A stretch of 46,657 nucleotides of DNA from Paludibacter sp. 221 (GTDB lineage Bacteria > Bacteroidota > Bacteroidia > Bacteroidales > Paludibacteraceae). The translations under genes were made by a program, and so were the position numbers. The first letter of the stretch is position 1. Each line of letters begins with the position of its first letter. Under the pieces are notes generated by a model, which had not been told where the DNA came from, made no database searches, and saw nothing but the letters and a program-made list of their open reading frames with translations. This document shows positions 45,149 through 46,657 of the stretch, piece by piece. The stretch is taken from NCBI RefSeq assembly GCF_010501035.1, contig NZ_QVMH01000013.1:1-46657 (forward strand). Reading direction: 5' to 3'.

Positions 45149-46372
45149 TTAATCAGCTAATTCTATTTTTTTGAGTTTCTTTTTTTGCGGGAACAAACAG
45201 TATTTCATCTTTCCGTAAGGTTTTATTTGCAGATAGCCATATTTATATATCTGTAAAGGTCTTTTCTCGTTAAGCATTACTTTTTTTCTTATATTATAAG
45301 TACGGTAGTGGCACATAAGGCCTAAATATGAGTTTATTGCAGTCTGCATATTTTCCAAATCTTTTTTTGCAGGCACTTCGTTTTGCAGAAACTTATCCCA
45401 TTTGTTGATACACTGTATAAAATTGGCTTTCGTACGGTTGGTTATATACACACGGTGTGGCTTCACCACCGCACCAAGAAACTTCACTCCTTTCGAGAAA
45501 TGTTGCAGGTAAATCTTATTAGGATGGATTTTCAGTTTTAGATTTTCCCACAAAAAATCATCCAATATCTTTTTCACATTTTTCAGATACTCAGGGTCGG
45601 GATGTATCATAACAAAATCGTCAACATATCTTCCATAGTATTCCACGCCCAATACTTTTTTCACATAAATATCCAGCTCGTGCAAATACACATTGCTGAA
45701 TAGCTGTGAGGTAAGATTACCGATAGGCAAGCCACAATCTTCGGGCGTAGAAAAAAGGCTTTTCGACGCCGGTAGCCCTACCCAGTCCTTTTTACTCCCC
45801 CGTATTTTACACCTGTGTATCGGGTTATCGTCCAACACACAAGCCACCAGATACAAAACCATATCCCTGTCGAAATTTATTTTATTCCCGTCAAGCTGTA
45901 GTATAAACTTCTCTAATATTGATGACATGATACCGCGGTTGATATTCATAAAATACCCCTGAATATCCAGTTTCATGATATAGCAATCGCGTGTGTAATC
46001 GTGGCTACACTCTTTTATAAAGTGCTGCAATCGCCTGATACCATAATGGGTTCCTTTCTCTTTGCGACAACTGTAACTATCGGCAATGAATACTTCTTCG
46101 AAAAAAGGACTCAAATAATTATATATCAGGTGATGTATCACCCTGTCTCTGAAATCGGCGGCAAATATCTCACGCTTTACGGGCTTATCTACCATAAAAC
46201 AAATACTGGGTGCTATCTCATAATTCCGGTTTACAATCTGGTCGTGCAGGGCAAACAGATTCGATTCATAATTAATTTCGAACTGCAACTGGTTTATTGT
46301 GTTTCGTTTATTCTTGCGGGCATCATAGTAGGCCTGAAACAAATCCAGCATCAAGTTATTTTCATTTTCCAT
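45149..46372 (-). CDS. diversity-generating retroelement reverse transcriptase
   Basis: A 407-residue reverse transcriptase. Catalytic Asp136 lies in YIMKLDIQGYFMNI and the YVDD box is at 249-252 (YGRYVDDFVM). The palm motif GLPIGNLTSQLFSNVYL carries IGNLTSQ (217-223), the DGR-type form of the QGxxxSP motif of other reverse transcriptases. REIFAADFRDRVIHHLIYNY is the usual N-terminal motif. DGR reverse transcriptases copy a template repeat with errors at adenines, and the product replaces the variable repeat of a target gene. The start at 46372 lies 12 bases after the end of the repeat-bearing frame, so both are probably on one transcript. No Avd accessory gene is seen in the window. Confidence 0.93.
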   Translation of the reverse strand: MENENNLMLDLFQAYYDARKNKRNTINQLQFEINYESNLFALHDQIVNRNYEIAPSICFMVDKPVKREIFAADFRDRVIHHLIYNYLSPFFEEVFIADSYSCRKEKGTHYGIRRLQHFIKECSHDYTRDCYIMKLDIQGYFMNINRGIMSSILEKFILQLDGNKINFDRDMVLYLVACVLDDNPIHRCKIRGSKKDWVGLPASKSLFSTPEDCGLPIGNLTSQLFSNVYLHELDIYVKKVLGVEYYGRYVDDFVMIHPDPEYLKNVKKILDDFLWENLKLKIHPNKIYLQHFSKGVKFLGAVVKPHRVYITNRTKANFIQCINKWDKFLQNEVPAKKDLENMQTAINSYLGLMCHYRTYNIRKKVMLNEKRPLQIYKYGYLQIKPYGKMKYCLFPQKKKLKKIELAD

Positions 46373-46384
46373 AAATACACTTTC

Positions 46385-46657
46385 TTAATTTTTACTGAAA
46401 ACAAATTTATCCCTGTGCCCGCAGGTATATACGGAACACAGGAATAAATAACAAGGTTTACCGTTAAGTGCTGAGATACACCGTACACTGAAGCCGTTCG
46501 CACGGCCGTTATTGTTCGCAGGGTACACGTCACTACCATTGAAGGCCAAGTTGTACGAGTACACACTGCTAAGGCTACCACTCCAATAGTTGCCGTTAGC
46601 ACCTACGTTGTAGAGCTCGCCATTACTGTTGCTGCGAAGGCCGGCGGCGGGCAAAAA
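46385..46657 (-). CDS. DGR repeat-bearing frame (Fib_succ-type C terminus), partial
   Basis: The frame enters from the window edge and ends at 46385. Its sequence (LPAAGLRSNSNGELYNVG, NGNYWSGS, YPANNNGRANGFSVRC) matches the C-terminal Fib_succ_major / C-type-lectin-like end used as the variable region in many Bacteroidota DGR targets. Asn is encoded by eight AAC and three AAT codons. Other hot positions are TAC, GAC, GCC, GGC or GGT, which are what adenine-directed mutagenesis of AAC/AAT would give. It may be the variable repeat of a target protein or the template repeat itself, which can look like an open frame; the other copy must lie outside the window. Confidence 0.7.
   Translation of the reverse strand, partial: FLPAAGLRSNSNGELYNVGANGNYWSGSLSSVYSYNLAFNGSDVYPANNNGRANGFSVRCISALNGKPCYLFLCSVYTCGHRDKFVFSKN
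46405..46449 (-). repeat. hairpin just after the DGR repeat
   Basis: ATTTATCCCTGTG (46405-46417) pairs with CACAGGAATAAAT (46437-46449) with one G-U pair and a 19-base loop. In studied DGRs a hairpin/cruciform just downstream of the variable repeat raises homing; this one lies about 30 bases past the conserved SVRC codons. It could instead be an attenuator. Confidence 0.6.

Noticed and set aside
46001..46447. A 148-codon plus-strand frame over the reverse transcriptase gene
   Set aside because: It is antisense to a reverse transcriptase with clear catalytic motifs.

Overview
The window looks like a chromosomal segment from an AT-rich member of the Bacteroidota, most likely order Bacteroidales (a Dysgonomonas, Paludibacter or Porphyromonas relative; genus level is inference). 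Evidence: a complete porP-gldK-gldL-gldM-gldN (type IX secretion, T9SS) operon, two large proteins with T9SS-type C-terminal sorting domains, Bacteroidota-type promoters (-7 box TAnnTTTG, twice with a -33 TTTG exactly 19 bases upstream), and few Shine-Dalgarno sequences.

Layout. 0.2-2.7 kb, minus strand: an 8-blade PQQ-like propeller protein, an AraC-type regulator and a VOC protein. 2.9-4.7 kb, plus: a SAM methyltransferase, a PduO-type cobalamin adenosyltransferase and a DUF2795 protein. 4.98-10.8 kb, plus: the T9SS core operon, followed by mnmA. 12.1-16.8 kb, minus: a 1565-aa Fn3/PCMD surface protein with a T9SS tail. 17.0-19.9 kb, plus: lnt and an iron-type alcohol dehydrogenase. 20.0-26.9 kb, minus: a pirin, rarA, and a translationally coupled pair of a T9SS-tailed adhesin-like protein and an outer-membrane barrel. 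27.0-29.3 kb, minus: a tight operon of HipA-like kinase, DUF3037, YjbQ and a B3/4 editing-domain protein. 29.3-29.9 kb: a gene-free leader holding seven consecutive hairpins bounded by a perfect 15-bp inverted repeat. 29.9-40.5 kb: a GNAT-like protein, mtnN, an M48 protease, an ABC importer whose permease and ATPase are fused, a YifB/ComM ATPase, a propeller lipoprotein, DUF2461 and YhcH proteins. 40.8-45.0 kb: glgB, serS, rpmA and rplU. 45.1-46.66 kb, minus, cut by the window edge: a diversity-generating retroelement (DGR) with its reverse transcriptase and an Asn-codon-rich Fib_succ-type repeat that is either the template or the variable repeat.

How the genes fit together. GldK is a lipoprotein and GldL/GldM form the proton-driven motor of T9SS. 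Lnt would complete acylation of lipoproteins such as GldK, the ABC binding protein and the 38-kb propeller. The two T9SS-tailed proteins are likely clients of the machine encoded beside them. The most interesting parts are the DGR at the right edge, the 246-bp hairpin-array element at 29.6 kb, and a ~200-bp inverted-repeat element at 40.6 kb that shares about 30 bases with the region downstream of rarA.
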